In this document: one piece after another, positions 15,563 through 26,187 of the stretch
Layout of the letters: each line of letters begins with the position of its first letter
Position numbering within the stretch: the stretch's first letter is position 1
Assembly (NCBI RefSeq): GCF_007748195.1
Contig: NZ_CP037920.1
Coordinates: 6,318,300 to 6,382,299, forward strand
Direction of reading: 5' to 3'
Source: Gimesia aquarii
GTDB lineage: Bacteria; Planctomycetota; Planctomycetia; Planctomycetales; Planctomycetaceae
DNA: 64,000 bases
Made by a program: the position numbers and the translations under genes
Notes under the pieces: model-generated
The model's input: only the letters and a program-made list of their open reading frames with translations
What the model was told of the DNA's origin: nothing
Database searches by the model: none

Positions 15563-18472
15563 TTAATCAACGTAAAGAAATTCGTTACTACTCAAAAGGG
15601 CCTGACAAAACGTTGCTAAAGCCAGTTGCTCAGGAGTTTTCCCGGAGCTCGCTTTTGTTGTATTAAATTGAGGAATTTGAGAGACGATGAATTCCACGGA
15701 TTGTTTGACTTCGTCTGCTGTAGGAACTTTACCAAAAGCAAGCATCCAGGCGAGCTTGACCTGCTCCTGCTTATTTCCAGCGTGAGTTTTTTGTAACCGT
15801 TCCGCAAAATATGTGGAATGTTCTACCATAAAGCCGCTATTCATCATCAACAGTGATTGAGGCGCTACAGTCGAAGAAGAACGTTTTTCGCAATTTGGCT
15901 CCATTTTGGGAGCATCAAACATATCAAGTACTGCCAGCGGTTTACTTCGGCTGACCGTGATATAAACACTGCGGCGGAACTTGCGATCATCCATTTTGAT
16001 TGCTTTTTTCTGGCGACCAGCTGAATCAACATTCGCTATGCCCACCACAATTTGCCCTACTTCGTCTTCTTTCACTGGAACCGGTTCGCCATACAAATCC
16101 GTTTTCAGTTTACCCGTGACAGCAATAACCGAGTCACGGATTGTCTCTGCTTCCAGTCGACGGACCGGCATGCGACCATAGAGCAGATTGTCTGGATCAA
16201 TCACATCATAGTCGGCTGATCTCTGAGAACTTTGCATGTAAGCCGTTGAAGTCATCAGCATTTTATGCAGACGCTTGATTTTCCAACCATTTGAGACGAA
16301 GTCATGTGCCAGCCAGTCCAGCAATTCTAAATGCGTCGGTGGAATTCCTAACTTGCCAAAATCAGTGGGAGATGCCACGATCCCTTTACCAAAGTGATGT
16401 AGCCAGACGCGGTTCACAAAGACACGCGCCGTTAGAGGATGCTCTCCATTAGTGATATATTTGGCATAAGCTAAACGCCGCCCTGATGTTTGCAAATCAT
16501 TGTTTTGAGCTGGAATTTCGATCGGTTTTTTCAGATTGCTCTTCACTACAGACAACCCAGCGGGAAGGAGTTCATGCTTGGGTTGCTCGAAGTCTCCGCG
16601 ATTAAAGAAAAAAGTCTTCGGCACTTTACCGGGAACTTCCGTCAGTACACGTACAAACTCTTCTTTCGGTTTTTTCTCTCTGATCTTAGCTACTTTATCA
16701 TTCAACTTATTCAAAATGCCCTGAGTCTTGAGTTCAGTCAACCGCTTGGCTTCGTCTTTAAAATGCTGTACTTGAGCGGCCCCTTTGGGATCAAATTTCT
16801 CGAGATTCGAAACAGAAACTAATAGACCTGGAAATTCTGCGATCAGTTTTTTCTGTTCTGGTGTTCTCTTTTTCTCAGCCGTTTTCTTGGCTGCTAACGC
16901 GATTTTCTTTTGTGCTTCAGGAATCCGACTCAACGTTTCTTTACTGATTTTTTCGACCAGCTCTTTAGCAAGTTGCTTCGCTTTGGTAGCGGCTTTTCCA
17001 GATTGTTCATGCAGGGTTCGATCGTAAAGGTACAGAGAACCTGCTGATAAACGATTGATACGCGGGTAATTTTTGAGGAGTGCCACCTGCTCTTTAGTGC
17101 GTTTTTTTCCGGTGGTTTTATAGGCAGTTCGAGTCAAGTCACGCTTGTCTTCCGGCACATCGAGGAGTTCCCGTTCCAATGTCCGATCGATGAATTGATT
17201 GACGAGAGCCGTTCGTTCTCCCAGGACTTTCTTCGCTTCGGCTTCCAGTTCATTGGCAATTTTGCGATCTGCATCTGACATTATAGAGATACGCCGGGAA
17301 GCCGGAGTTCGCCAGCTTTTCCAGTCCAATGCAGGCTCGAAAATAGCACGGAAACGATAATAATCGTTTTGTGGAATTGGATCGTATTTGTGGTCATGGC
17401 ACTGTGCACAGGCAACTGTCATTCCCAGGACTGAAGAAGAAACGATATCGATCGTATCAGTGACTACCTGGTTCTTTGCTACTTCTTTTTCTGCCGGGTT
17501 ACTCCCGGTTCCATCGGGGGCCATACGTAAAAATCCGGTAGCAACCAGTTTTTCCAGATCTTCAGGGCTCAAGTTTTTGTAAGGCGGCTTGATCATTTCA
17601 TCTCCCGCTAATTGTTCGCGGAGGAATTGATCGTAGGGCTTGTCTTCATTGAATGCGCGGATGACATAATCACGATAACGAAAAGCCCAAAGACGTTCCC
17701 GGTCTTTGTTGTTGTAGCCTTCCGAGTCGGCATAGCCGGCCACATCCAGCCAGTGACGACCCCAGCGTTCTCCATAATGCTTTGAAGCTAAAAGTCGGTC
17801 GATCAGTTTTTCATAAGCATCGGGGCTTTTATCTTCGAGGTACTGTTTCAACTCTTCAGGTTGAGGAGGCAGGCCGATTAAATCGTAAAATGCACGACGT
17901 GCTAATGAGGTTTTCGAAGCCTGTGAAGAAAAAGAGAGTTTCTTTTCTTCCAGCTTTGCCAATAGAAACGCATCGACCGGCTGCCGCACCAGCTTGGGCT
18001 GTTTTACCTGTGGAACAGGAGAATTCTTAACGGGTTGAAAAGACCAGAAGGCCAGATCATCGGGAGCAATATAATCAGCGCCAATCTTTTCCGGTTCTGG
18101 TCGCAGGGTATGAGCCCCCTGATCAATCCATTGCTTTAGAATCTCGATCTCTGCTTCAGGCATGTGTTTGCCTTCAGGTGGCATTTCCTGCGCAACGACA
18201 CGGGTAATTAACTCACTTTGATCACTTTTACCGGGAACGATGGCGGCCCCACTATCACCACCTTTCACCATAAAACGCTTGAGACGCAGATCGAGATTTC
18301 CCTCTTTTTCACCATTCTCACCATGGCAGTGCAGGCAGTGAACCTTCAGAATTTTGCGCACATCGTTTTCGAATGAGAGTGGAGTTTTCTTGTTCGCAGA
18401 GTCTGCGGCTTGAGCAACACTCAGACAACAGGAAACAAATAACAGACACACCAGGAAAAGTCGCTCGTTCAT
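15563..18472 (-). CDS. PSCyt1-DUF1549-DUF1553 exported cytochrome (second pair)
   Basis: 969 residues with a signal peptide (about 1-22, ending at AQAAD). PSCyt1 follows with CLHCH at 46-50, the haem site of the planctomycete cytochrome c domain. DUF1549 spans about 150-390 and includes a second CxxCH (CAQCHDHKYDPIP), so two haems are possible. A lysine-rich helical region of about 220 residues separates it from DUF1553 (about 680-960; SGRRLAYAKYI, NRVWLHHFGKG). The long central helical insert is much larger than in the sister protein at 20260-23490. The 294-base gap upstream suggests this gene has its own promoter. By context it forms an exported redox unit with the DUF1501 protein; the substrate is unknown. 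Confidence 0.9.
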   Translation of the reverse strand: MNERLFLVCLLFVSCCLSVAQAADSANKKTPLSFENDVRKILKVHCLHCHGENGEKEGNLDLRLKRFMVKGGDSGAAIVPGKSDQSELITRVVAQEMPPEGKHMPEAEIEILKQWIDQGAHTLRPEPEKIGADYIAPDDLAFWSFQPVKNSPVPQVKQPKLVRQPVDAFLLAKLEEKKLSFSSQASKTSLARRAFYDLIGLPPQPEELKQYLEDKSPDAYEKLIDRLLASKHYGERWGRHWLDVAGYADSEGYNNKDRERLWAFRYRDYVIRAFNEDKPYDQFLREQLAGDEMIKPPYKNLSPEDLEKLVATGFLRMAPDGTGSNPAEKEVAKNQVVTDTIDIVSSSVLGMTVACAQCHDHKYDPIPQNDYYRFRAIFEPALDWKSWRTPASRRISIMSDADRKIANELEAEAKKVLGERTALVNQFIDRTLERELLDVPEDKRDLTRTAYKTTGKKRTKEQVALLKNYPRINRLSAGSLYLYDRTLHEQSGKAATKAKQLAKELVEKISKETLSRIPEAQKKIALAAKKTAEKKRTPEQKKLIAEFPGLLVSVSNLEKFDPKGAAQVQHFKDEAKRLTELKTQGILNKLNDKVAKIREKKPKEEFVRVLTEVPGKVPKTFFFNRGDFEQPKHELLPAGLSVVKSNLKKPIEIPAQNNDLQTSGRRLAYAKYITNGEHPLTARVFVNRVWLHHFGKGIVASPTDFGKLGIPPTHLELLDWLAHDFVSNGWKIKRLHKMLMTSTAYMQSSQRSADYDVIDPDNLLYGRMPVRRLEAETIRDSVIAVTGKLKTDLYGEPVPVKEDEVGQIVVGIANVDSAGRQKKAIKMDDRKFRRSVYITVSRSKPLAVLDMFDAPKMEPNCEKRSSSTVAPQSLLMMNSGFMVEHSTYFAERLQKTHAGNKQEQVKLAWMLAFGKVPTADEVKQSVEFIVSQIPQFNTTKASSGKTPEQLALATFCQALLSSNEFLYVD

Positions 18473-18766
18473 AGAAGAAGACTCTCTTGGAAATAGGTTT
18501 GGCGAGGGCGATCCAGTCTTCTGGATTGCATTTACGGAGGGTCAAAGCACTCAATAGTTTAAGTAATACTAAGAGTTACTTATATATTATTATCGTACCG
18601 CTTTTAAGCTGAAGTGCAAGAGAGGAATTTCAAACAAGCATTTTTCATGGAAAAGAATACAAAATTACTTGTCAGGTAAAAAATAGCGATTCAATGAACT
18701 CGAATGAGCCCGCTTTCGATTTATTGCCATAAACTCTTTATCAAAAATGAGTTACACACAAAACGC

Positions 18767-20218
18767 TTAGCCCGTCACCAGTTTTTCCATGAATTCTCCC
18801 TCGTTCAAAGTGGGTCGCTCCGGGCTCCCTTTATGACGGTATTCCAGTTTCATATTACTAAGGCCCAACAAATGATAAATGCTGGTATGAATGTCGCGAA
18901 CATGCATTCGATCTTCGACGGCGTACAGTCCCATCTCATCGGTTCCGCCAATCGTTTGACCGCCTTTGACACCACCTCCGGCCATCCACATCGTGAATCC
19001 GGTTGGGTTATGATCTCGACCATCCCCCTTTTCGCTCATGGGCGTTCTTCCGAATTCTCCCCCCCAAACTACCAGGGTGGAATCCAACAGGCCGCGCTGC
19101 TTGAGATCTTTCAAGAGGCCGGCGACACATTTATCCATACCCTGGCAGAGCGCCGCATGGCGTTTTTCAATCCCGGAATGAGAGTCCCATTTACTACCGG
19201 CTCCATTATAAAGCTGAACGAAACGCACACCACGCTCCACCAGTCGACGTGCTAATAAACAATTGGTTCCATACACTTTCGTTTCTTTTTGGTCCATGCC
19301 ATACAATTCGTAAGTTGCTTTGGTTTCCTGGGTCAAATCTACGGCTTCAGGAGCAGAAGCCTGCATACGAAATGCGAGTTCATAAGACTCGATTCTGGCA
19401 TCAAGTTCAGACTGCTGTTTTCGAATTTTTGCATGCTGTTGATTGAGAGTCGCCAGTAAATCCAGCTTTCCTGCTTCTTGAGAGGGAAAGATTTCAGAGG
19501 GTCGGTATAAATTCGAAATGGGTTCTTTCCCCGTATTTAACCGAGTCCCCTGATAGACAGCAGGAATGAAGGCCGTTCCCCAATTTCGTGGCCCATTCAC
19601 GACAGTGCCGTTATTGTCCTGAATCACAACGAAGGCTGGCAGACTTTCATTTTCTGTTCCCAGACCATAGGTAACCCAACTCCCTAAAGAGGGACGCCCG
19701 GCGAGAGGAATGCAGGTATTCATTTGGCAGACACCGCCAGCATGATTGATACCGTTCGTCCAACACCCGCGTAAAACAGCAATATCATCAACGCAAGAAG
19801 CAGTATGTGGCAACCAATCGGAAACCCAGGTTCCTGCTTCGCCATGTTGCTTCCATTTTCGTTGGGAAGCGAGCAGAGGTGAATTTACTTCTCCCATTGC
19901 CGTTATAGGACGTTTGAAACTATCAGGTAATTTTTTCCCCGCCATTTTTTGTAACTCCGGCTTGGGATCGAACAGGTCAATATGACTGGGGCCGCCCTCC
20001 ATGAAGAGGAAGATAACACTCTTGGCGGTAGCCGGAAAATGCGTTTGCTTAGATGCTAAAGGCGAGAGCGGTTTGGCGCTAGATTTTACAGCTGCATTCG
20101 CTTGCTGAGCTAAAAGCGCGTTTAAAGCAATGCCACCAAAACCTGCACCAGCTTGAAACAAGAGTTCCCGTCGATTGATCACCAATTCAGGAAGTGCTTG
20201 CGAGTGTTCAATACTCAT
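18767..20218 (-). CDS. DUF1501 protein, exported via Tat (first pair)
   Basis: About 483 residues from the ATG at 20218, which has GGAAAG upstream; a TTG six codons earlier is the longer alternative. The NRREL motif (Arg16-17) and following GAGFGG stretch form the Tat signal. DUF1501 landmarks are [54 protein letters not shown] and [17 protein letters not shown]. It lies 41 bases after the PSCyt1-type gene and closes the sigma-FecR-PSCyt1-DUF1501 unit. It aligns by eye along its whole length with the DUF1501 at 14085-15548, so the two pairs are an ancient duplication. Confidence 0.9.
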   Translation of the reverse strand: MSIEHSQALPELVINRRELLFQAGAGFGGIALNALLAQQANAAVKSSAKPLSPLASKQTHFPATAKSVIFLFMEGGPSHIDLFDPKPELQKMAGKKLPDSFKRPITAMGEVNSPLLASQRKWKQHGEAGTWVSDWLPHTASCVDDIAVLRGCWTNGINHAGGVCQMNTCIPLAGRPSLGSWVTYGLGTENESLPAFVVIQDNNGTVVNGPRNWGTAFIPAVYQGTRLNTGKEPISNLYRPSEIFPSQEAGKLDLLATLNQQHAKIRKQQSELDARIESYELAFRMQASAPEAVDLTQETKATYELYGMDQKETKVYGTNCLLARRLVERGVRFVQLYNGAGSKWDSHSGIEKRHAALCQGMDKCVAGLLKDLKQRGLLDSTLVVWGGEFGRTPMSEKGDGRDHNPTGFTMWMAGGGVKGGQTIGGTDEMGLYAVEDRMHVRDIHTSIYHLLGLSNMKLEYRHKGSPERPTLNEGEFMEKLVTG

Positions 20219-20259
20219 ACGATTATCTTTCCGCAATGGATTTCATTGGTCACGATTTA

Positions 20260-23200
20260 TTAATCCAGATAGAGAAATTGATTGGAATTAAATAGCACAT
20301 GACATAAATCTGCTAAAGCCTGTTGAGGTGCATCACTAGGTCCCAGAGATGTTTGAGCTGGGGGAGCGATATGCAGCCTATTCGCTATACTGTTTTTCAA
20401 AAGTCCCGTTTGATGATTGAATTGCCAGAAACCAACCACAGACGCAAGCGTTTTGGCAGGTTGATGGATCTGTAACTCGTCCTGACTCAAAGCAGAACGG
20501 GATATCCTGATATTATCTAAAAGGCCGTTCCATCTACTTCCAGAAGACTTATCACGACCTCCAAAGACAAGATTATTTGTAGGACGGTAGTCACTAACGA
20601 CATTGTGTTTCACAGAGACACGCTCTAATGGTTTTTCGGAGAAAAGCTCCTTTACATAAAACTGAATTCCCGATTCACCCGTTTCAGAAATCTTCACTGA
20701 CACAGCCATATAATAAGGCTGATTAAGTTCCAAATGAACATTCGAAGGAATGACTTCATATGTCAGTTTGCCCTCAGGGTTTTTGCCAACCAACTGTAAG
20801 ATGAGATTCCGCGGTTTGTAGGCTGACTTCTGGCTGGTGACGCCTAACGACCAACCTTGATGTTTTGTATTCCCCGTCCATTGAGAGGCAATCGTATTCA
20901 CGGCCGCATTTTCATAGATCGACTCTAATTGGATCGAGGCTTCAATCGTGAAGTCTTGATCGGGAAATGATTTCGAAAAGGGAACATTCAGAGTCGTCAA
21001 CGTAGACCCCTTACCGAGTTTGACCGACTCGTTAGAAGTTTGTGCGATTTGGCCGATAAAGGTCTGTTGTTGTTGTTCAGCTTCTCCCTGAATTCGTTTT
21101 TCTTGTGTTTTCAGGAATTCTGACAATAAGTCAACGTCTGCCTTTTCAGGTTTTTTGCCATAAACCATTTGATGTAGATAAGCGATCATTTCGCGATCAT
21201 TGCTAAATGACTTCGTCTTCAATATCCGCGCGAGTGCATTGGATCGTTTGAGGAACCAATCACCATTGATCATCATCAAAGCCTGATTGGCTGTTGTCGT
21301 GACATCTCGTTGTGCAACACTTTTGATTCCCCCAGGAAGATCGAACGCTCCCAGGACAGGGTCTTGCACATTTCGCTTCATGATTGTGTAGATACTGCGA
21401 CGAGGCTGGGTCCCTTTTACGCTGGGTCCTCCCAATTTGGGATCGAGCTCACCAGAAATGAACAGTGCAGAGTCCCGGATATCTTCCGCATTCAATCTGC
21501 GAATGTTGCCACGCCAATACAGCCGATTTTGAGGATCTTTGAGTTTTGCTTTTTCAGCAGTAGGATGAAAAGCAGAAAGACGGTATGTCGACGAATTCAT
21601 AATTAACCGATGCAGATTTTTGATACTCCAACCATGTTCCACAAAATAAGTGGTCAGCCAATCCAGTAATTCCGGATGGCTGGGAGACTCTCCCATATGA
21701 CCAAAGTCATTTGAGGTAGAAACAAGTCCCGTACCAAAATGATACTGCCATACACGATTGGTAATGACGCGCGTCGTCAATCGATTTTGTGGATTGACCA
21801 TCCAATTTGCCAAAGCGGTACGACGCCCCGATGACTGAGGAGCCGTCGAAACCGGTATAATTTCTGCTTTGCCAGGCTTCAGGAGAGAAAGAAATCCGGG
21901 AACAATCGGTGTATGTTGCGGATCGTCAGGGATTGTTGTGACCGGTACTGCTCCCCGTGAATCGGTCACACTCATTCCCATGGGTAATGGTTTTGGTTTT
22001 AAATCATCAAATGCCGCCAATTCTTTGAGCAGTGTACGGTATGTTTCACCATTGTCTTTTTTACTTTTCTTGAGAGCAGCAAGTGCTGCTTCCTGCTTGC
22101 CTTTGACTTGCCTGAGAACAAGATCCGCTAATTGGTGTTCCAGCGCAGTGCGTTCGAATTCCGGTTTTTGCATGATTTCCTGAATGTCAGCAGGAAACAT
22201 TTTAATTTGATTTTTTGCCGCTTTTTCCACTGATGCTTGAGTCAATTCTTCAATCTTGGCACGAATCTCGGCTGTCTTTTCTTCCCAGATATTGAGCTTA
22301 CGGTTGTACTCTCCCAGCTCTTGCGGTGTGACAAAAGGCACATCATCGCGAGGCATCAGAGGCGCAAAAAATGCCTGTAACCGGTAATAATCCTGATGCG
22401 GAATCGGATCAAATTTATGATCATGGCAACGTGCACAGCCCATGCTCATTCCCATGAAGACGTCACCGGTCGCGTCAGTAATATTATCGAGTATGTCGTT
22501 CCACTGGGTCCGTGCATCACGCTGATTATACTCATAAAGATAATGTCTGAGAAAACCGGTTGCCGCTAATGCTTCTGGATCTTCGGGAGCAATTTCATCT
22601 CCGGCCAGTTGTTCTCTCACAAAACGTGAATAAGGCTTGTCATTATTGAAAGCACGAATCACGTAGTCACGATAACGCCAGATTTCTGGACGAAACGCAT
22701 CCTGATTAAATCCGTCCGATTCAGCATAACGCACAACATCAAACCAGTGGCGAGCCCATTTTTCACCATAATGAGGATTCTTCAGAAGTTCCTCAATCAA
22801 TCGAGACCAGGCATCCGGCGAGGAATCATTCACAAAAGCATTGATTTGCTCGACAGTGGGAGGCAGGCCGATTAAATCGTAGTATGCGCGTCGGATCAAT
22901 GTAGTACGGTTGGCTTCACCAGCGGGGGTCAGTCCTTCTTTATGCAAACGTTCAATAACAAACGCATCAATGGGATTTTTTGACCATCGCCGTTGATCGA
23001 CTTGTGGAACCTGAGCTTTCTTGACTGGTTGAAATACCCAAAAGTTACGATCTTCTTCTGTAAAAAATGTCTCCGTACCGCGCTGTTTGATCACATAATT
23101 GGGACCTTCGGGCCAATACGCGCCTGTATTAATCCAATGAGTCAGCGCAGAAATTTCTTTATCAGATAATTTTTTTTCTGGCGGCATCTCAAAAGATTCG

Positions 23201-23490
23201 TAATTGATTGCTTCCACCAGCAAACTTTCATTTGCTTTGCCGGGAACAATTGTCGGACCGCTTTCTCCTCCTTGCAGCATCGCCTTCAGGGAATCAAGAC
23301 GCAGTTCCCCTTTCTGCTTTTTCTCGCTGTGACACTCCAGACAATGTTTGATCAAGAGAGGACGAATCTCTTTTTCAAAAAAATGATTCTGTTTCTTGTT
23401 CGTTGGAGAATTTACTGACTCTGTGTTTTCTGCCGCATTTACCATGCAAGTAGAAATCCAAAGGAGTAGACTTACGACAAAGAATCTCAT
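20260..23490 (-). CDS. PSCyt1-DUF1549-DUF1553 exported cytochrome with LamG-like domain (first pair)
   Basis: About 1076 residues from the ATG at 23490, which opens directly into a signal peptide (MRFFVVSLLLWIS); a TTG 48 bases upstream lengthens it. PSCyt1 carries CLECH (50-54). DUF1549 follows with a second haem-like motif, CARCHDHKFDPIP. DUF1553 (about 560-830) has SGRRTALANWM and NRVWQYHFGTG. A concanavalin A/LamG-like domain of about 170 residues is inserted before the last segment (FTIEASIQLESIYENAAVNT, VVSDYRPTNNLVFGGR, WNGLLDNIRISRSAL). This domain usually binds carbohydrate or matrix, so a polysaccharide-linked substrate is plausible. The gene follows FecR by 69 bases and precedes DUF1501 by 41. 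Confidence 0.88.
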   Translation of the reverse strand: MRFFVVSLLLWISTCMVNAAENTESVNSPTNKKQNHFFEKEIRPLLIKHCLECHSEKKQKGELRLDSLKAMLQGGESGPTIVPGKANESLLVEAINYESFEMPPEKKLSDKEISALTHWINTGAYWPEGPNYVIKQRGTETFFTEEDRNFWVFQPVKKAQVPQVDQRRWSKNPIDAFVIERLHKEGLTPAGEANRTTLIRRAYYDLIGLPPTVEQINAFVNDSSPDAWSRLIEELLKNPHYGEKWARHWFDVVRYAESDGFNQDAFRPEIWRYRDYVIRAFNNDKPYSRFVREQLAGDEIAPEDPEALAATGFLRHYLYEYNQRDARTQWNDILDNITDATGDVFMGMSMGCARCHDHKFDPIPHQDYYRLQAFFAPLMPRDDVPFVTPQELGEYNRKLNIWEEKTAEIRAKIEELTQASVEKAAKNQIKMFPADIQEIMQKPEFERTALEHQLADLVLRQVKGKQEAALAALKKSKKDNGETYRTLLKELAAFDDLKPKPLPMGMSVTDSRGAVPVTTIPDDPQHTPIVPGFLSLLKPGKAEIIPVSTAPQSSGRRTALANWMVNPQNRLTTRVITNRVWQYHFGTGLVSTSNDFGHMGESPSHPELLDWLTTYFVEHGWSIKNLHRLIMNSSTYRLSAFHPTAEKAKLKDPQNRLYWRGNIRRLNAEDIRDSALFISGELDPKLGGPSVKGTQPRRSIYTIMKRNVQDPVLGAFDLPGGIKSVAQRDVTTTANQALMMINGDWFLKRSNALARILKTKSFSNDREMIAYLHQMVYGKKPEKADVDLLSEFLKTQEKRIQGEAEQQQQTFIGQIAQTSNESVKLGKGSTLTTLNVPFSKSFPDQDFTIEASIQLESIYENAAVNTIASQWTGNTKHQGWSLGVTSQKSAYKPRNLILQLVGKNPEGKLTYEVIPSNVHLELNQPYYMAVSVKISETGESGIQFYVKELFSEKPLERVSVKHNVVSDYRPTNNLVFGGRDKSSGSRWNGLLDNIRISRSALSQDELQIHQPAKTLASVVGFWQFNHQTGLLKNSIANRLHIAPPAQTSLGPSDAPQQALADLCHVLFNSNQFLYLD

Positions 23491-23559
23491 CAAACAGGCC
23501 ACTTTCGTAAAGAAATACTGAATCTCAACAGGTTTCAATATTCTGATTATATCAAATAA

Positions 23560-25257
23560 TTACTTGGAATGCTCTAAAGGAGGGAATCCGCCTATAAAAA
23601 CAGGATCTACCGAATCTCTATCTCCATCGAGATCCTGAATAAATAATCCTTCAACCGTTTCACCTTCCGGAACCCCCAGATCGGACAGGTCGATCCCCAA
23701 AGCTAATGCCTTGGCTCCCACAACATGCCACTTACCACCGTTTCCTTTCGCAGATTCTAACTCGGTTAGAGAACGAACTCCTGTTTTTTGATTAAAAATA
23801 TGTAACCAGAACTTCTCTAACAGTTTTGCTTCAGGAGATGCCAGATCGATATCAAATTGCTTAATTTGATATGTTTTCCGATTCGAAGTAAACGGTAGAG
23901 GAGTGACAAAAAAAGTATCACCGCCTGTGGGATGTACGATGACATGCAGGTCAAACAGGACAATATCGGGACCGTGATCATTGACAACGGGCTCTCGAAA
24001 CCGAATTGCCATCCCTGGAGTATTAGGCTGATCGGGGTCTTCAGACTCGTTCATCACGGGAGGCCTGGTTAATGGCTTCGTTGAACCAAACGGGTTAACA
24101 ACCCCCGTCACTAAACTTCGGTCCTGTTCCAGCAGATGCCTGCGCAAGGTCGCAGGGTCTCCATCAGTAGCAGGATCAATGCCATCGTTTCTGGCAATGA
24201 AAGATTTCCCTTTGTAGTGAGTCAGCTCAATACCAATCAAATCTTCGACTGGGTATTGATATGCGTTTCCACCTCTTTGAACAGTCACACTCGTTAAGTC
24301 TTCTGCCCCCTGATTTGGGCCTAATGTCGTTGTATATGAAATAATTCGATCAGGTAATTGTGAAACATATTGTTTACCGTCAAACGGAATTTCATCGACG
24401 ACAACCCCATTATTGGTTGTGAATCGCTGTGCCATTCCTTTTGTCAAACGCTTTGTTTTGACTTTGGACTTGAGATCAACTTCAATTGGTCGTACGTCCG
24501 TTTCACCTTCGATAACTTGAACGTCAGTATTACCTGTTTCTGTCACATTCACTGAAAACCGGGTGCCATAATCAACGACATTAGAGAGTGGTGTTTCTAT
24601 AGTAAAACCTTCCGCTCCTTCGGGGGCAAAGACCGAACAGGAGCCATAACGGACTGCCAGATGTTCCGCGCCTTGACTTTCAAATACAGCAGGGCCGACC
24701 AGAATCACTTCAGCACCGTTATTAAATTTAAATTGGATTTGCCCTTGAGAAATTGCATATTCCTGAGCAATTTCTATCGGTGACCCCACCTTAAGAAACG
24801 GTGCACCTTCCGCAAAACGAATTGCTGCAGTCTGAGTGACTTCGGCGACTTGCGTTTTATTGGCTGTAGTCGGTCGATCAGGCTGACTGATCTGTGGCGG
24901 TTCAATTGGTTTTTGAATTAGAAACAGCATCCCCACTACGATGGTAACACAAACGATTGAGACTAATCCCCATAGTGCTTGGGACGATTTGAACGCATTG
25001 CTTGTAAATGGCTTCGTTTGCGAACTTTGGATTATGGGCGTTGATAGTTGAAAATCAATTTCTGCTTCAGGTCGTTCGTCGTGGAGCCGTTCAAGGTTCA
25101 AGTGCAGTTCCAGATAGTTAAAATAATGCTGCCTTGCCTCCGCATCTTCTGCCAGAAGGTTTTCCAATGTTTGATGCTGTTCTGCTGTAATCGTTTGATT
25201 ACATAGTGCCCCTAAAAGATCAAACAATATCTCATTTTGATTGTTTTTCTGGTTCAT
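23560..25257 (-). CDS. FecR-type transmembrane anti-sigma/sensor protein
   Basis: 565 residues. Residues 1-65 form a small helical region typical of planctomycete anti-sigma partners (LAEDAEARQHYFNYLEL). One transmembrane helix lies at about 95-115. The FecR domain (about 150-260) has IQFKFNNGAEVILVGPA, SCSVFAPEGAEGFTIETP and VVDYGTRFSVNV. The C-terminal 280 residues form an extra beta-rich extracytoplasmic domain (IVLFDLHVIVHPTGG, LGIDLSDLGVPEGETVEGLFIQD). The start overlaps the sigma factor stop by four bases (ATGA), which indicates translational coupling. The inferred job is to hold the sigma factor and respond to a signal outside the inner membrane. The cytochrome/DUF1501 genes follow at once. 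Confidence 0.82.
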   Translation of the reverse strand: MNQKNNQNEILFDLLGALCNQTITAEQHQTLENLLAEDAEARQHYFNYLELHLNLERLHDERPEAEIDFQLSTPIIQSSQTKPFTSNAFKSSQALWGLVSIVCVTIVVGMLFLIQKPIEPPQISQPDRPTTANKTQVAEVTQTAAIRFAEGAPFLKVGSPIEIAQEYAISQGQIQFKFNNGAEVILVGPAVFESQGAEHLAVRYGSCSVFAPEGAEGFTIETPLSNVVDYGTRFSVNVTETGNTDVQVIEGETDVRPIEVDLKSKVKTKRLTKGMAQRFTTNNGVVVDEIPFDGKQYVSQLPDRIISYTTTLGPNQGAEDLTSVTVQRGGNAYQYPVEDLIGIELTHYKGKSFIARNDGIDPATDGDPATLRRHLLEQDRSLVTGVVNPFGSTKPLTRPPVMNESEDPDQPNTPGMAIRFREPVVNDHGPDIVLFDLHVIVHPTGGDTFFVTPLPFTSNRKTYQIKQFDIDLASPEAKLLEKFWLHIFNQKTGVRSLTELESAKGNGGKWHVVGAKALALGIDLSDLGVPEGETVEGLFIQDLDGDRDSVDPVFIGGFPPLEHSK

Positions 25258-25811
25258 TTTCCCTCTCCTGTATAGGACAAGGTACGTTCAATACATTGAG
25301 TTAATTGTCGCCGAATCTGGTTGAGCCTGTTGTATAATGTTTGAATAGCGGAACCGGCTGCTTCTGCCACATCTTTGATAGCTGTCTGATTGCGATACAC
25401 CTGATCGACTAAATCTCGATCTTTGTCTCTTAATTTTTGAATACAGTCCTGCAAAGCAGTGGCTCTTTGATTCAACTTTTTCTGGGAGATACCTGCCTTT
25501 TCATCAGCCAGCTGTTGAATCACATCATCCCGAAATTGTAACCGCTTTCGTTGCGCAACTCGAATAAAGTTTTTCACTTCATAGAATGCCACGCCACAAG
25601 CCCAAGAAAAGAAACTGCTGGAGTCGTCATACTCTGGGAATTTTCTCCACAAAATCAGGCTGGTTCGCTGAAAGACATCCTCTGCATCGTCCCGATTGGG
25701 TAGCAATGAATAAATGTACGAGTAAAGCTGATTCCGATGCTGTGTAAATACATTCAGGAATTTGACATGGAGATCGTCAGGCAGGGAGGCATCTTCTTGA
25801 TGATTGCGCAT
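25254..25811 (-). CDS. ECF RNA polymerase sigma factor (planctomycete type)
   Basis: About 185 residues from the ATG at 25811. A longer frame to 25898 adds 29 hydrophobic residues that do not fit a sigma factor. Region 2 is clear: NQLYSYIYSLLPNRDDAEDVFQRT and LILWRKFPEYD, then FFSWACGVAFYEVKNFIR. Region 4 is the C-terminal helix-turn-helix, IKDVAEAAGSAIQTLYNRLN and QIRRQL. This fits the Rhodopirellula/Verrucomicrobium ECF group. It overlaps its FecR partner by four bases. No clear SD precedes the start, so translation may be weak. I infer that it drives its own operon (PSCyt1/DUF1501) when the FecR protein is triggered. Confidence 0.88.
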   Translation of the reverse strand: MRNHQEDASLPDDLHVKFLNVFTQHRNQLYSYIYSLLPNRDDAEDVFQRTSLILWRKFPEYDDSSSFFSWACGVAFYEVKNFIRVAQRKRLQFRDDVIQQLADEKAGISQKKLNQRATALQDCIQKLRDKDRDLVDQVYRNQTAIKDVAEAAGSAIQTLYNRLNQIRRQLTQCIERTLSYTGEGK

Positions 25812-26187
25812 AAAACAAAGGGATTCATGTTGTTCAAAACGAAGCTGGATTTTGACTTTAATCACAACAATTAAAGCTGCTATTAAACTATCGTACAAAA
25901 ACTTGCCGACTTACTCCCCCGATCTGTGAAATCCACTCACAAATCTACCTAGGACAGTAAGGTAAAACCTCACAACTTGGGTTCAACAGTCTGAAAATAA
26001 GCTCTACAAGCCAATAACACATGAACACTCACATCTAATCTGTTCCAGTAGATTTCACTTTCCTGGAAAAAAACAGGTAAATCCCTGCTTCTGCATACGA
26101 CAGCTTATTTAGGAGAACTTTTTCCTCATTTCCTCCTTTTTTGAAATTTCTTAAATCAACTCGAATTAGAAAGACAGGAACGACTCA
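25812..26187. other. Divergent regulatory region between sigma and DUF1559 genes
   Basis: These 376 bases contain the start regions of two diverging transcripts: the sigma/FecR operon on minus and the DUF1559 gene on plus. I see no textbook promoter or stable hairpin. The last 25 bases include AGGA eight bases before the DUF1559 start. If the sigma factor autoregulates, its own promoter should lie in 25820-26000. Confidence 0.5.
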
